Positions 8,224 through 17,160 are shown, numbered from the stretch's first letter. The stretch: 64,000 nucleotides of DNA from Actinophytocola sp963825445 (GCA_963825445.1 CAWGTM010000040.1:248001-312000); one strand, 5' to 3'. The notes: a model not told the origin generated them from the letters alone. A program made the numbers and translations.

Positions 8224-9390
8224 CTACTTCCGCAAGGCCGGTCGCGTCGCGTTGGTGATCCAGCGGAGCAGCCACTCCGCCGGGCCGTACGTGTGCCGGC
8301 GCAGCCACCACGCGCTCACCGCGAGTTGGAGCGCGAAGATCAGCACCGCCACGCCCATGGTCGCCAGCGGGGAGAAGCTGCCGGCCAGGCCGAGGCCGAC
8401 ACCCGTGAAGATCAGCAGGCCGAGCAGCGACTGGCCCAGGTAGTTGGTGAGCGCGATCCGCCCGGCCGGCGCGAGTGCGGTGCGGACGAAAGCGGTGCGT
8501 GGGCTGTGCATCATCCGCAGCAGGGTCGCCACGTACGCGGCCGTCAGCAGCGGCGCGGTGGCCACGCTCGCCGCGACCGCCAGGGTGGTGCCGTTCCCGC
8601 CGCCGAGTGTGTACGCCACTCCGCCGGCGAGGCCGACCGGGAAACCGATCCACTGGATGCGCCGCAGGATGGGCTCGTCGCCGCGGATCTGTTCGAAGAG
8701 GCGCCGGCGGCCGGCGACCATGCCGAGCAGGAACATGGCCAGCGCCGTCGGTCCCTGCAGCGTCACGGACTGGAGCACCAGGAGGGAGAGGCCGTGCACG
8801 TGCTCGCCGACGATGTCGCCGAAGCCGCCCTGCAGCGCCGCGGTCGACTGGTCCGCGCTGGCCAGCGCCTCGCTCTCGCTGGGCAGGAAGGCCGAGGAGT
8901 CGAGGAACAATCCACTCGACAGGAGGCTGAGCAGCACGACGCCGTACACGATGGCCGCCACGCGCAGCGCCGTTCGGTCGCGGACCCCGCGCATCCAGAA
9001 CAGGATCAGGCAGACCACGGCGTACGTGGTGAGGATGTCGCCGCCGTACAGCAGCACGATGTGGAGCACGCCGATCGCGAACAGGCCCACGATCCGGCGG
9101 AGCATGCGGGGCGCGAACGCGGCGCCTGCCCTGGCGGCCGACTGCAGTTGCAGTGTGAAGCTGTAGCCGAACAGGAACGAGAAGAGGAGGTAGAACTTCA
9201 TGTCGACGAGCACCGACGACAGGCCGCGGACGATGCCGTCGAACGTCGAGGAGAACTCCGGGTCGGTCACGAGGTTCCCGGGATAGCCGGACGACATGAA
9301 GGTGATGTTGACGATGAAGATCCCCAGCAGCGCGAAGCCCCGCAGCGCGTCGACGTCGTGGACGCGCGACCTGGTCAGTTGAGCGGTCAT
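8224..9390 (-). CDS. DUF418-type membrane protein
   Basis: The intact 388-residue protein starts near the membrane with RVHDVDALRGFALLGIFIVN, the conserved DALRGFAL motif of DUF418/YeiB-like proteins. About ten hydrophobic segments follow. The C-terminal GRIALTNYLGQSLLG and PAEWLLRWIT patterns are also family hallmarks. YeiB-type proteins are related to membrane acyltransferases, but their role is unknown. The ATG lies only about 10 bases after a TATATT box, so the mRNA may be leaderless. The gene diverges from a TetR regulator across a 44-base gap with a palindrome. Confidence 0.85.
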   Translation of the reverse strand: MTAQLTRSRVHDVDALRGFALLGIFIVNITFMSSGYPGNLVTDPEFSSTFDGIVRGLSSVLVDMKFYLLFSFLFGYSFTLQLQSAARAGAAFAPRMLRRIVGLFAIGVLHIVLLYGGDILTTYAVVCLILFWMRGVRDRTALRVAAIVYGVVLLSLLSSGLFLDSSAFLPSESEALASADQSTAALQGGFGDIVGEHVHGLSLLVLQSVTLQGPTALAMFLLGMVAGRRRLFEQIRGDEPILRRIQWIGFPVGLAGGVAYTLGGGNGTTLAVAASVATAPLLTAAYVATLLRMMHSPRTAFVRTALAPAGRIALTNYLGQSLLGLLIFTGVGLGLAGSFSPLATMGVAVLIFALQLAVSAWWLRRHTYGPAEWLLRWITNATRPALRK

Positions 9391-9434
9391 GGCTTAAATA
9401 TACACAGGATACTATCCATGGGACACTATTTACG
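9391..9434. promoter_or_regulatory. Divergent promoter with palindromic operator
   Basis: This 44-base AT-rich gap contains the perfect palindrome GGATA-C-TATCC (9407-9417). On the minus strand TATATT lies just before the DUF418 start. On the plus strand CACTAT lies five bases before the TetR ATG. The palindrome sits between both -10 boxes, as expected for a TetR operator that shuts off both genes. Confidence 0.6.
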
Positions 9435-10175
9435 ATGACTGATCCGACGATGCCCGCTGACCTGGCCAGACTCTGGCGACTGACCACGCCGTCGGGAGTG
9501 GGCCGGCCCGCCGCGCTGGACGTCGACACCGTGGTGCGCGCGGCCGTCGAACTGGCCGACCGGGACGGCCTCGCCGGCGTGACACTGCAGAAGGTCGCGG
9601 CGGCGCTCGGTTTCACGAAGATGGCGCTGTACCGCCACGTCGGCTCGAAGGACGAACTGTTCGAGCTGATGGTCGACCACGCCACCGGTCAGCCGCCCGA
9701 CCTCGACGCGGCCGGGTGGCGTGCGGGGGTACGGCAGTGGGCGTTCGCCATCCGCGCGAAGTACGCGGAGCGCCCGTGGCTGGCCGATGCCCCGCTGTCC
9801 GGGCCGCCACGCGGACCGAACGCCATCGGCTGGATGGACTCGTTCCTCGGGGCGATCCGCGACACCGGTCTGACCCCGGGGACTCAGGCGGGCGTGTTGA
9901 ACATGGTCACCGGGTACATCCGGCACACGCTCCTGATGGAACGGCAACTGGCCGCGGCTCGGGGCGCCGACGTCAGCCAGGCCCAGATGGAACAGGACTA
10001 CGGCCGGGCGATGGCCGTGTTGGTCGACCCGAACCGGTTCCCGAACGTGGCGGCCCTGTTCGGGGCGGAGGTCTTCGAGGAGGCGACGGAGCCGACCGAC
10101 GACTTCGCGTTCGGCCTGGATCTGATCCTGGACGGGGTGGCCGTGACCATCGTCGAGCACGGCGGCCCGGCCTGA
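9435..10175 (+). CDS. TetR-family regulator, TetR_C tetracycline-repressor-like
   Basis: The 246-residue protein has the N-terminal helix-turn-helix near residues 35-80 (VVRAAVELADRDGLAGVTLQKVAAALGFTKMALYRHVGSKDEL, given here only to mark the key block). The C-terminal domain with GMxxTGYIRHT-like VTGYIRHTLLMERQ fits the class with a tetracycline-repressor-like C-terminus. A second in-frame ATG lies 15 bases downstream. Divergent placement and the palindrome in the gap suggest it represses the DUF418 gene. The inducer is unknown. Confidence 0.8.
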   Translation: MTDPTMPADLARLWRLTTPSGVGRPAALDVDTVVRAAVELADRDGLAGVTLQKVAAALGFTKMALYRHVGSKDELFELMVDHATGQPPDLDAAGWRAGVRQWAFAIRAKYAERPWLADAPLSGPPRGPNAIGWMDSFLGAIRDTGLTPGTQAGVLNMVTGYIRHTLLMERQLAAARGADVSQAQMEQDYGRAMAVLVDPNRFPNVAALFGAEVFEEATEPTDDFAFGLDLILDGVAVTIVEHGGPA

Positions 10176-10183
10176 CGTGCGCA

Positions 10184-10290
10184 AAAGCAACTGCCTCAGG
10201 GCAGGGATACCTCGCGCGTCAGGGGCCCCCTGATTTCACTCTACTGGTCGACACCGACATTTCCGGGCGCCCAACGCGACCTGTGGATAA
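10184..10290 (-). repeat. Interspersed repeat copy R4 with RecA-NDp-type motif and DnaA-box-like site
   Basis: The minus strand reads ATGTCGGTG-N8-TAGAGT (10260 to 10238), then GAAATCAGGGGGCCCC and the GTTGCTTTTGC box. The 9-mer TTATCCACA, which matches the bacterial DnaA-box consensus, lies at 10282-10290 on the same strand. The promoter points toward the 3' end of the TetR gene. Confidence 0.7.
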
Positions 10291-10315
10291 CCAGCGGCCG
10301 CGAATGTCACTCGAG

Positions 10316-10403
10316 CATGAGCGAAAGCAACCACTGCCGCGCGGGAACACCCCGCGCGTCGGGGCCCCCTGTTTTCAAGACTATCGGCCAGCACCGACAA
10401 TTT
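10316..10403 (-). repeat. Interspersed repeat copy R5 with RecA-NDp-type motif
   Basis: On the minus strand TTGTCGGTG-N8-TAGTCT (10400 to 10378) is followed by TGAAAACAGGGGGCCCC and GTTGCTTTCGC. The copy is in tandem with R4, 140 bases apart from motif to motif. It lies between tsaE and the TetR gene, which are convergent. Confidence 0.7.
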
Positions 10404-10408
10404 CGGAG

Positions 10409-10879
10409 CTACGGGAGTCGCGCGGTCAGTTCCGACCAGCGCGACACCCACTCGCCGTGCGGGGTCACGGTCGCCAGTCGGGAGTCGTCCGGGCGGCGGT
10501 CCAGGTGGATCAGCAGGTGGTCCGGCGAGAGCCGCTCCGCGGCGCCCTCGCCCCACTCGATCACCACGACCGCCTCCACGAGGGCCGTGTCCAGGTCCAG
10601 GTCATCGAGCTGGTCCAGGTCGCCGCCCAGGCGATACGCGTCGGCGTGGACCAGTGGGATGCCCCGACCGGAAGGGGCGGGGCGGTGCTCGCGGGCGATG
10701 ATGAACGTCGGCGAGCTGACCCGGCCCAGCACGCCCAGACCGTCGGCGATTCCCCTGGCCAGCACCGTTTTGCCCGCGCCCAACGGACCGGCCAGCAGGA
10801 TCAGGTCACCGGGGCGCAGCGCTCCGCCCAGTCGGCGGCCGAACTCCAGCGTGTCCTCCGCCGTCGTCAGCTCGATCAT
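10409..10879 (-). CDS. tsaE: tRNA threonylcarbamoyladenosine biosynthesis ATPase TsaE
   Basis: TsaE is the P-loop ATPase that supports TsaB-TsaD in t6A synthesis. The protein shows LLAGPLGAGKTVLARGIA (Walker A), SSPTFIIAREH (switch region), LVHADAYRL and VIEWGEGA. The start is the ATG at 10879, which overlaps the stop of the upstream hydrolase as ATGA. The length is 156 residues and the frame is intact. The operon order glmS-nnr-alr-hydrolase-tsaE is the actinobacterial one, but the next gene tsaB lies 5.4 kb downstream instead of adjacent. Confidence 0.92.
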   Translation of the reverse strand: MIELTTAEDTLEFGRRLGGALRPGDLILLAGPLGAGKTVLARGIADGLGVLGRVSSPTFIIAREHRPAPSGRGIPLVHADAYRLGGDLDQLDDLDLDTALVEAVVVIEWGEGAAERLSPDHLLIHLDRRPDDSRLATVTPHGEWVSRWSELTARLP

Positions 10880-11970
10880 GCGCGTCGCCACCACCTGCGG
10901 CGGCCCGTGTCGCGGCCGTAGGCGCACTGTTGCAGCAGCATCACCACATGATCGTTGATCAGCTGCGGCTGCTCGAGCACGGCCATGTGTCCCGCGCCCC
11001 GGACGCGCACCAGCTCGGCGTCCGGCAGCTCCAGCGCGATCCGCTCGGAGTGGGAGAACTGGGTCATCCGGTCGGCGTCACCGCTCATGACCAGCACGTG
11101 CGTGTGTTTGAGACCGGCCAGTGCGGCGTAGCGGTTGTGCGTGTTGAGCGTGTCGATGAAGTCGGCCAGCACCCGCACGGGCGTCACGTCGAGCATGTCC
11201 ATCACGAAGTCGACGATCGACGGGCTCACGTCCCGCGCACCGAAGGCCAGCGACCGCACGGCGCGGCGGGTGAGCCCGCCGCCGGCCGCGCGGACCAGCT
11301 CCACCATGCCCGGCTGCCAGTCGGCCAGCCGGCCCAGGTTGCGGGTCAGCGGGTTGTACCGGGACAGCAGCGGCCTCGGCAGCCCGCGTTTGCCGACCTC
11401 GCCGGCGCTCGTGCCGATCAGCGCCACGCCGTACACCTGCTCGGCGAACAGCTCCGGCCGCTGCTCGGCGAGCGCCATGATCGTCATGCCGCCCATCGAG
11501 TGTCCGATGAGGACCACCGGGCCGTCGCCCGCCGCGTGGTCGAGGACCTTGCCGAGGTCGAGGCCGAGCTGGTCGATCGTGCTGGACGCCTCGTTCGCAC
11601 GGCCGGACTCGCCGTGGCTGCGGTGGTCGTACAGAACCTGGCGGACCCTCGGCTCGGTGAGCCGCGCCAGTGTCTTGCGCTGGAAGTGCCAGCAGCGGCG
11701 GGACAGCGCGAAGCCGTGGGCGAAGATGACCGTCAGGTCGGGCTTGCCGCCGTCGGCCGGGTCGACCTCCTCGACCGCCAGCTCGATGCCGTCGTCGGTG
11801 AGCACCGTGTAGTCGCGGTCGGGACGCAGCTGGCCGAAGCGTTCGTCGGCATAGGGATCGTCCGGGTCGGCGCCGCGCTTGCGGGCCACGCCGACCGCGA
11901 TGGCCGTGCCGGCCGCCGCCACGCCGATCGCGCCGCCGATCAGCGCGCCGACCTTCCTCGACATGGTCAC
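10876..11970 (-). CDS. Alpha/beta hydrolase with N-terminal membrane segment
   Basis: The GTG at 11970 overlaps the alr stop (GTGA), and an ATG lies two codons in. The N-terminus VGALIGGAIGVAAAGTAIAVGVA is a single hydrophobic segment, so the protein is probably membrane-anchored. The hydrolase domain has the oxyanion region FAHGFALS, the nucleophile elbow VLIGHSMGGM (Ser), an acid near GDADRMT and a C-terminal GAGHMAVLEQP histidine. Length is about 364 residues. Homologues sit between alr and tsaE in many actinobacteria. The substrate is unknown. Its stop overlaps the tsaE start. Confidence 0.88.
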   Translation of the reverse strand: MTMSRKVGALIGGAIGVAAAGTAIAVGVARKRGADPDDPYADERFGQLRPDRDYTVLTDDGIELAVEEVDPADGGKPDLTVIFAHGFALSRRCWHFQRKTLARLTEPRVRQVLYDHRSHGESGRANEASSTIDQLGLDLGKVLDHAAGDGPVVLIGHSMGGMTIMALAEQRPELFAEQVYGVALIGTSAGEVGKRGLPRPLLSRYNPLTRNLGRLADWQPGMVELVRAAGGGLTRRAVRSLAFGARDVSPSIVDFVMDMLDVTPVRVLADFIDTLNTHNRYAALAGLKHTHVLVMSGDADRMTQFSHSERIALELPDAELVRVRGAGHMAVLEQPQLINDHVVMLLQQCAYGRDTGRRRWWRRA

Positions 11971-13089
11971 CGCGCCCCCAGGTAGGTGCGCGCCACCCTC
12001 GGCCGGTACATGCCGGTGACGATCTCGTAGTCGATGGTGCCGAGCCGGTCGGCCCACTCGGGGGCGGTCGGGCCGCCTTCCCGACCCGCGCCGAAGAGCA
12101 CGACCTCGGCGCCGGGCTCCACGTGGTCGTCGCCGCAGTCGACCACCATCTGGTCCATGCACACGCGGCCGACCACGGGCCGGCGGCGCCCGGCGAGCCA
12201 GACGTCGAGATTGCCGGACAGCAGGCGCGGCACGCCGTCGGCGTAACCGGCCGGTACCAGGGCGACCGTGGTGTCCTTTGTGGCCGTCCACGTCTGTCCA
12301 TACGAGACGGACTCGCCGGCGGGCAGCCGTTTGGTCAGCGCGACCGACGAGCGGAACGTCATGGCCGGCCGGAGATCTTCGTGCTGTGGCAACGGGTTCA
12401 GCCCGTACATCGCGATGCCAACGCGGACCAGGTCGAAGCTGCAGGTCCGGCCGGGACAGGGTGGCCGCCGAGTTCGCCAGGTGCCGCAGGGGACGCAGAC
12501 CGGCGGCGGTCGCCTGCTCGTGGGCCGTGTGGAACCGGTCGGCCTGGGCGTCGATGGAGGGGTGACCGGGCTCGTCGGCGCACGCGAGGTGGGACCAGAC
12601 GGCCACGACCTCCGCGTGCCCGTCGGCCTGGGCCTTGGCGGCCGCGTCGACCAGGTCGGGCCACTCGGCGGCCGGGCAGCCGTTGCGGGCCAACCCGGTG
12701 TCGATCTTGAGGTGCACGCGCGGGACCCGGCCGGCGCGGCGCCCGCCGTCGATGACGGCTTTCAGCTCGCGGATGCTGGACGCGGACAGGTCGACGCCGG
12801 CCGCGACGCCGGGCGCGAAGTCGGTGCCCACCGGGTCGAGCCAGCTCAGGATGGGTGCGGTGATCCCCGCGTCGCGCAGCGCGAGCGCCTCGGCCAGGGA
12901 ACACGAGCCGAGCCAGGTGGCGCCGGCCTGCAACGCGGCGCGCGCGATCGGCACGGCCCCGTGCCCGTACCCGTCGGCCTTGACCACGGCCATGGTGGCG
13001 GCGGAGCCGGCGCGGGCGGCGAGGAGTGCGACGTTGTGCCGGATGGCGTCGAGATCGACGACCACCTCGGCGCGAGGATGAACGGCCAT
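11967..13089 (-). CDS. alr: Alanine racemase, one frameshift
   Basis: Alr interconverts L- and D-alanine for peptidoglycan. The N-terminal barrel has the PLP lysine in AVVKADGYGHGAVP. Further markers are HLKIDTGLARNG, HLANSAAT, GIAMYGLNPLP, YGQTWTA, PAGYADGVPR, the catalytic-region VCMDQMVVD and the C-terminal YEIVTGMYRPRVAR. The frame breaks once near 12440, between LSRPDL and FDLVRVGIAMYG. One extra base there restores a normal product of about 373 residues. The start codon is the ATG at 13089. It is followed by the overlapping hydrolase gene. Confidence 0.92.
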
Positions 13090-13130
13090 AGCAGCACCAT
13101 GTTTGCACAGGCGCGGGTTACCCTCCTTCG

Positions 13131-13583
13131 GTGCGGCGCGTAACGGCAGGCGTGGTGGCCATGGTGGCTCTGGCCATCGGCTGCATGACGCTGCTGGGCA
13201 ACGAGGTGTGGTCGCGGCCGCCGGCCGGGGAATGCGGGCCGGGTGAGACGTTCACGGGCTGTTACGACCGCGCGCAGGTGTACGAGGGCGCGCTCCGGTA
13301 CCTGGTGGTGAGCGCCGCGACGATCGCCGTGGTCGCGGGCGCCGGCCTGGTGTGGCGGCGGCTGCGCGGGGGCGGGAGCTGGATCCGGGTGTCGGTGTCG
13401 ACCGCGACGGTCGGCGTACTGCTGGGCGCCGCGGCGAGCCGTCTGGTCGGCGCGGAGGGCGCGATGGCGGCGGCGTACGTGACGACGGCGGCTGTGAGCC
13501 TCGGCCTGGCGGCGGCTTGGTTGGGCCTCATCCGTCCGGCATTGCGCCACGAGAAGCCGAAAATTGTCGGTGCTGACCGATAG
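13131..13583 (+). CDS. Small multi-pass membrane protein, unknown function
   Basis: A GTG at 13131 starts a 150-residue protein with four hydrophobic segments (residues about 4-22, 55-75, 90-110 and 118-138). A short cysteine-containing loop (GECGPGETFTGCYD) lies between the first two, probably outside the membrane. The last nine residues (PKIVGADR) and the stop codon are encoded by repeat R6, so the original C-terminus may have been replaced when the repeat inserted. No family is recognised. It diverges from alr with a gap of 41 bases. Confidence 0.6.
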   Translation: MRRVTAGVVAMVALAIGCMTLLGNEVWSRPPAGECGPGETFTGCYDRAQVYEGALRYLVVSAATIAVVAGAGLVWRRLRGGGSWIRVSVSTATVGVLLGAAASRLVGAEGAMAAAYVTTAAVSLGLAAAWLGLIRPALRHEKPKIVGADR

Positions 13584-13726
13584 TCTGAAATCAGGGGGCC
13601 CCGGGCGCTCGGGCCCGTTCTTGCGCAGCGGTGGTTGCTTTCGCTCATGCTCGAGTGACATTCGCGCGACGCGGGTAGTCCACAGAACTTTGCTGGGGTG
13701 ACATTCGCGACCGCAGGTCATCCACA
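13561..13726 (+). repeat. Interspersed repeat copy R6 with RecA-NDp-type motif and two DnaA-box-like 9-mers
   Basis: TTGTCGGTG-N8-TAGTCT (13564-13586) is followed by GAAATCAGGGGGCCCC and GGTTGCTTTCGC, then GTGACATTCGCG twice. The 9-mers TAGTCCACA (13676-13684) and TCATCCACA (13718-13726) follow. The start of the copy overlaps the last codons of the membrane protein gene. Confidence 0.7.
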
Positions 13727-13741
13727 GGTCGCGCTGGGCGC

Positions 13742-13851
13742 CCCGAATTGTCGGTGCTGGCCGGTAGAGTGAAATCAGGGGGCCCCCGACGCGCGAGAGG
13801 ATCCCACCCAACAGCGGTTGCTTTCGCGCACGCGTCACTGACATTCGCGGG
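13742..13851 (+). repeat. Interspersed repeat copy R7 with RecA-NDp-type motif
   Basis: TTGTCGGTG-N8-TAGAGT (13748-13770) is followed by GAAATCAGGGGGCCCCC and GGTTGCTTTCGC. This is the closest fit to the published consensus in the window. It is in tandem with R6 (184 bases) and ends at the nnr stop codon, which lies convergent to it. Confidence 0.75.
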
Positions 13852-13852
13852 G

Positions 13853-15292
13853 TTAGATCGCTGCCCTCGCCGCGCGGATCGCGTCCGGGATTGCCGGCAG
13901 GATCAGCGAAGCCGGGACCGGAGCGTCCGCGGCCGCCAGCGTGCCCGCCGTTTCGTGGACCCAGCTCGCGCAGCCCGCCGCCAGCCACGGGTCCAGGCCC
14001 GTCGCCAGCAGGGCGCCGATCAGGCCCGACAGCACGTCGCCCGAACCGGCGGTCGCCAGCCACGACGACGTCGCCGGGTTCACCAGGGTCCGGCCGTCGG
14101 GCGCGGCCACCACCGTCGCGTTGCCCTTCAGCAGGACCACGCACCGCAGCCGGGCCGCCAGCGCTCGAGTCGCCGCCACCCGGTCCGTGCCCAGGGTGAT
14201 GCCCAACGGCTCGGCTATCCGCGCGAACTCGCCGGTCGTGTGGGGTCAGCACCACCGGGGCATCCGGGTCGCGGGCGTCCCACAGTGACAGGGTCGCCGC
14301 CAGCAGGGTGATTCCGTCGGCGTCGACGCACGTCGGCGACGCCGTCGTCCAGCACCGAGGTCAGAACCGCCCGACCCGCCTGGCCCGTGCCCAGACCAGG
14401 CCCGACGATCCACGACTGGACCCGGCCCGCGTCCTCCACCGAGCCGGTCGCCACGATTTCCGGCCACCGGCTGCGCACCTCGTCGGCCGCCCAGCCCGCG
14501 TAGCGCACCATGCCCGACGTGGCCAGAACGGCCGCGCCGCACGACAGCACCGCCGCGCCCGGGTAGGTCGCCGAACCGGCGGCCACCCCCGTCGACGCCC
14601 TGGCTGTACTTGTCGTCCGTCGGCCCCGGCACTCGCCACGCGTGGCCGACATCCGCGGCTTCCAGCGACGACAGGTCCGGGTCGGGCAGGTCCGGTCCGA
14701 GGCCGAGTCGACCAGGTGCACCTCGCCCGAGCGGACGGCGCCTCGGACAGCACGTGCACGGGTTTGCGGGCGCCGAACGTCACGGTCACGTCCGCGTGCA
14801 CGGCCGGGCCGTCGACCGCGCCGGTGTTCGGGTCGACGCCGCTCGGCAGGTCCACCGCCAGGATCGGGGCGGTCACCGACGCGACCAACTCCGCGGCGGC
14901 CGGCCGCAGCGGCCCGCTGGCCGACAGGCCCACGATGCCGTCGATCACCAGGTCCGCGTCGCCGAAACCGACGACACGACGCGGCCGCCCGCCCGGCGGA
15001 ACGCCGCCAGTCCGCTCGGGTGCGCCCGGTCGGGCGCGAGCAGCACAGCCGAGTCACGCCGACGCCACGCCGTCGCAGGAAGTACCCCGGCCCACAACGC
15101 GTCGCCGCCGTTGTTGCCCGCGCCGACCAGCAGCGTCACCCGCCGGCCGGCCACGCCGCCGGTGCGGTCGCGCAGCATCGCCAGCGCCCGGGAGGCGAGC
15201 CCGTAACGCGGCACGTCCGCATCAGCGCGCCGTCGGGCGTGCGCGCCAGCAGGACGGTCCTCGGCGGCCTTGACCTGCTCGGTCGTCCACAC
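13853..15292 (-). CDS. nnr: Bifunctional NAD(P)H-hydrate epimerase/dehydratase, frameshifted
   Basis: Nnr repairs hydrated NAD(P)H. The N-terminal epimerase part has MWTTEQVKAAED and LLVGAGNNGGDAL (residues about 50-65). The C-terminal kinase-fold dehydratase part has VLLKGNATVVAAPDGR, and WLATAGSGDVLSGLIGALL carries the catalytic Asp and the anion hole. The start is taken as the GTG at 15292, 15 bases after the glmS stop. Shifts are needed near 15220, 15060, 14730, 14630, 14325 and 14235. Expected length is about 480 residues. The gene sits between glmS and alr as in mycobacteria (Rv3433c). Confidence 0.88.
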
Positions 15293-15306
15293 GCCGTAGC
15301 ACGGCG

Positions 15307-17160
15307 CTACTCCACCGTGACGGACTTGGCGAGGTTGCGCGGCTTGTCCACGTCGTAGCCGCGGGCCCGCGCGATCTCGGCGGCCAGCACCTGCAGCGGC
15401 ACGGTCGCGACCAGCGGCTGCAGCAGCGTCGGCACGGCCGGGATCTCGATCAGCACGTCGGCGAACGGCCGGACCGTCTCGTCGCCCTCCTCGGCGATCA
15501 CGATCGTGCGCGCGCCACGGGCCTGGATCTCGGAGATGTTCGACACCATCTTCGAGTGCAGCACCGCCCGGCCCTTCGGCGACGGCATCACGATGACGAC
15601 CGGCAGGCCCTCCTCGATCAGCGCGATCGGCCCGTGCTTCAGCTCGCCCGCCGCGAAACCCTCGGCGTGCATGTACGCCAGCTCCTTGAGCTTCAGCGCG
15701 CCCTCGAGCGCCACCGGGTAGCCGACGTGGCGGCCGAGGAACAGCACGGCCTTCGAGTCGGCCAGCGACCGGCCCAGCTCGCGCACCTGCTCGATCGTGC
15801 CGAGCACCTTCGCACGGCGTCCGGCATGGCGGCCAGCTCGTGCGAACTCGCGGGCGATCTCGTCGGAGTACTTGGTGCCGCGGGCCTGCGCGAGCGCCAG
15901 GCCGACCAGCAGGTTCGCGGCGATCTGCGCGAGGAACGCCTTGGTCGACGCGACCCCGATCTCCGGGCCGGCGTGCGTGTAGAGCACGGCGTCGGACTCG
16001 CGCGGGATCTGCGCGCCGTTGGTGTTGCAGACGGCCAGCACGCGGGCCTTCTGGTCCCGCGCGTGCCGCACGGCCTCGAGGGTGTCGGCGGTCTCGCCGG
16101 ACTGCGACACGGCGACGACCAGCGTCGCGCGGTCGAGCACCGGGTCGCGGTAGCGGAACTCCGACGCCAGCTCCACCTCGACGGGCAGGCGCGTCCAGTG
16201 CTCGATGGCGTACTTCGCGACCAGGCCGGAGTGGTAGGCGGTGCCGCAGGCGACCACGAACACCTTGTCGACGTCGCGCAGGTCCTGGTCGGTCATCCGC
16301 TGCTCGTCGAGGACGATCCGGCCGTCGACGAAGTGGCCGCGCAGCGTGTCGGCCAGCGCCGTCGGCTGCTCCTCGATCTCCTTGAGCATGAAGTACTCGT
16401 GGCCGCCCTTCTCGGCGGCCGACAGGTCCCAGTCGACGTGGAACGGCCGGGTCGGCGCTTCCTCGCCGTCGAAGTCGGTCACCTGGTAGCCGTCGCGGGT
16501 GATCGTGACGACCTGGTCCTGGCCCAGCTCGACGGCGTCGCGGGTGTACTCGATGAACGCGGCGACGTCGGAGGCGACGAACGTCTCGCCCTCGCCGACC
16601 CCCACCACGAGCGGCGAGGACCGGCGGGCGGCGACGATCAGGTCCGGCTCGTCGACGTGCGTGACGACCAGCGTGAACGCGCCGGTCAGGCGGCGGCACA
16701 CGGCCCGCAGGCTGGCGGGGAGGTCACCGCTGGTGTCGTACTCCCTGGCGACGAGGTGCGCGACGGTCTCGGTGTCGGTGTCGCTGGTCAGCTCGATGCC
16801 GGCGGCCTCGAGCTCGGCCCGCAGCGCCGCGAAGTTCTCGATGATCCCGTTGTGCACCACGGCGACCCGGCCGGTCGCGTCGCGGTGCGGGTGGGCGTTG
16901 CGGTCGACGGGCGGGCCGTGGGTGGCCCAGCGGGTGTGCCCCATGCCGGCGGTGCCGGCGAACCCGTCCCTGCCGACCTCGTCGAGGCGGTTCTCGAGGT
17001 TGGCGAGCCGGCCGGCCTTGCGCTCGACCGCCAGCTGCCCAGGTCCGGTCAGCACGGCGACGCCTGCCGAGTCGTACCCGCGGTACTCGAGCCGTCGCAG
17101 CCCGTCGACCACGACGTCGAGGGCCTGGCGATGCCCCACGTATCCCACGATTCCGCACAT
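15307..17160 (-). CDS. glmS: Glucosamine--fructose-6-phosphate aminotransferase
   Basis: GlmS makes glucosamine-6-phosphate, the first step of UDP-GlcNAc synthesis. The protein starts MCGIVGYVG with the N-terminal catalytic Cys, then YRGYDSAG and HTRWATHG in the class II amidotransferase domain. Two SIS domains follow (VSQSGETADTLEA and KELAYMHAEGF), and it ends DKPRNLAKSVTVE. Length is 617 residues. A stretch of about 13 residues (encoded near 15812-15846) reads AGRHAGRRA although another frame gives ELAAMPDAV, as expected, so two compensating indels lie there. Confidence 0.95.
   Translation of the reverse strand: MCGIVGYVGHRQALDVVVDGLRRLEYRGYDSAGVAVLTGPGQLAVERKAGRLANLENRLDEVGRDGFAGTAGMGHTRWATHGPPVDRNAHPHRDATGRVAVVHNGIIENFAALRAELEAAGIELTSDTDTETVAHLVAREYDTSGDLPASLRAVCRRLTGAFTLVVTHVDEPDLIVAARRSSPLVVGVGEGETFVASDVAAFIEYTRDAVELGQDQVVTITRDGYQVTDFDGEEAPTRPFHVDWDLSAAEKGGHEYFMLKEIEEQPTALADTLRGHFVDGRIVLDEQRMTDQDLRDVDKVFVVACGTAYHSGLVAKYAIEHWTRLPVEVELASEFRYRDPVLDRATLVVAVSQSGETADTLEAVRHARDQKARVLAVCNTNGAQIPRESDAVLYTHAGPEIGVASTKAFLAQIAANLLVGLALAQARGTKYSDEIAREFARAGRHAGRRAKVLGTIEQVRELGRSLADSKAVLFLGRHVGYPVALEGALKLKELAYMHAEGFAAGELKHGPIALIEEGLPVVIVMPSPKGRAVLHSKMVSNISEIQARGARTIVIAEEGDETVRPFADVLIEIPAVPTLLQPLVATVPLQVLAAEIARARGYDVDKPRNLAKSVTVE

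Noticed and set aside
8201..9685. Long minus-strand frame across the DUF418 and TetR genes
   Set aside because: It reads Arg/Pro/Ala-rich shadow sequence opposite or offset to two well-supported genes, and spans their shared promoter.
11078..12301. Long minus-strand frame inside alr and the alpha/beta hydrolase
   Set aside because: It is an alternate frame of both genes, with Arg/Pro/Gly bias and no motif.
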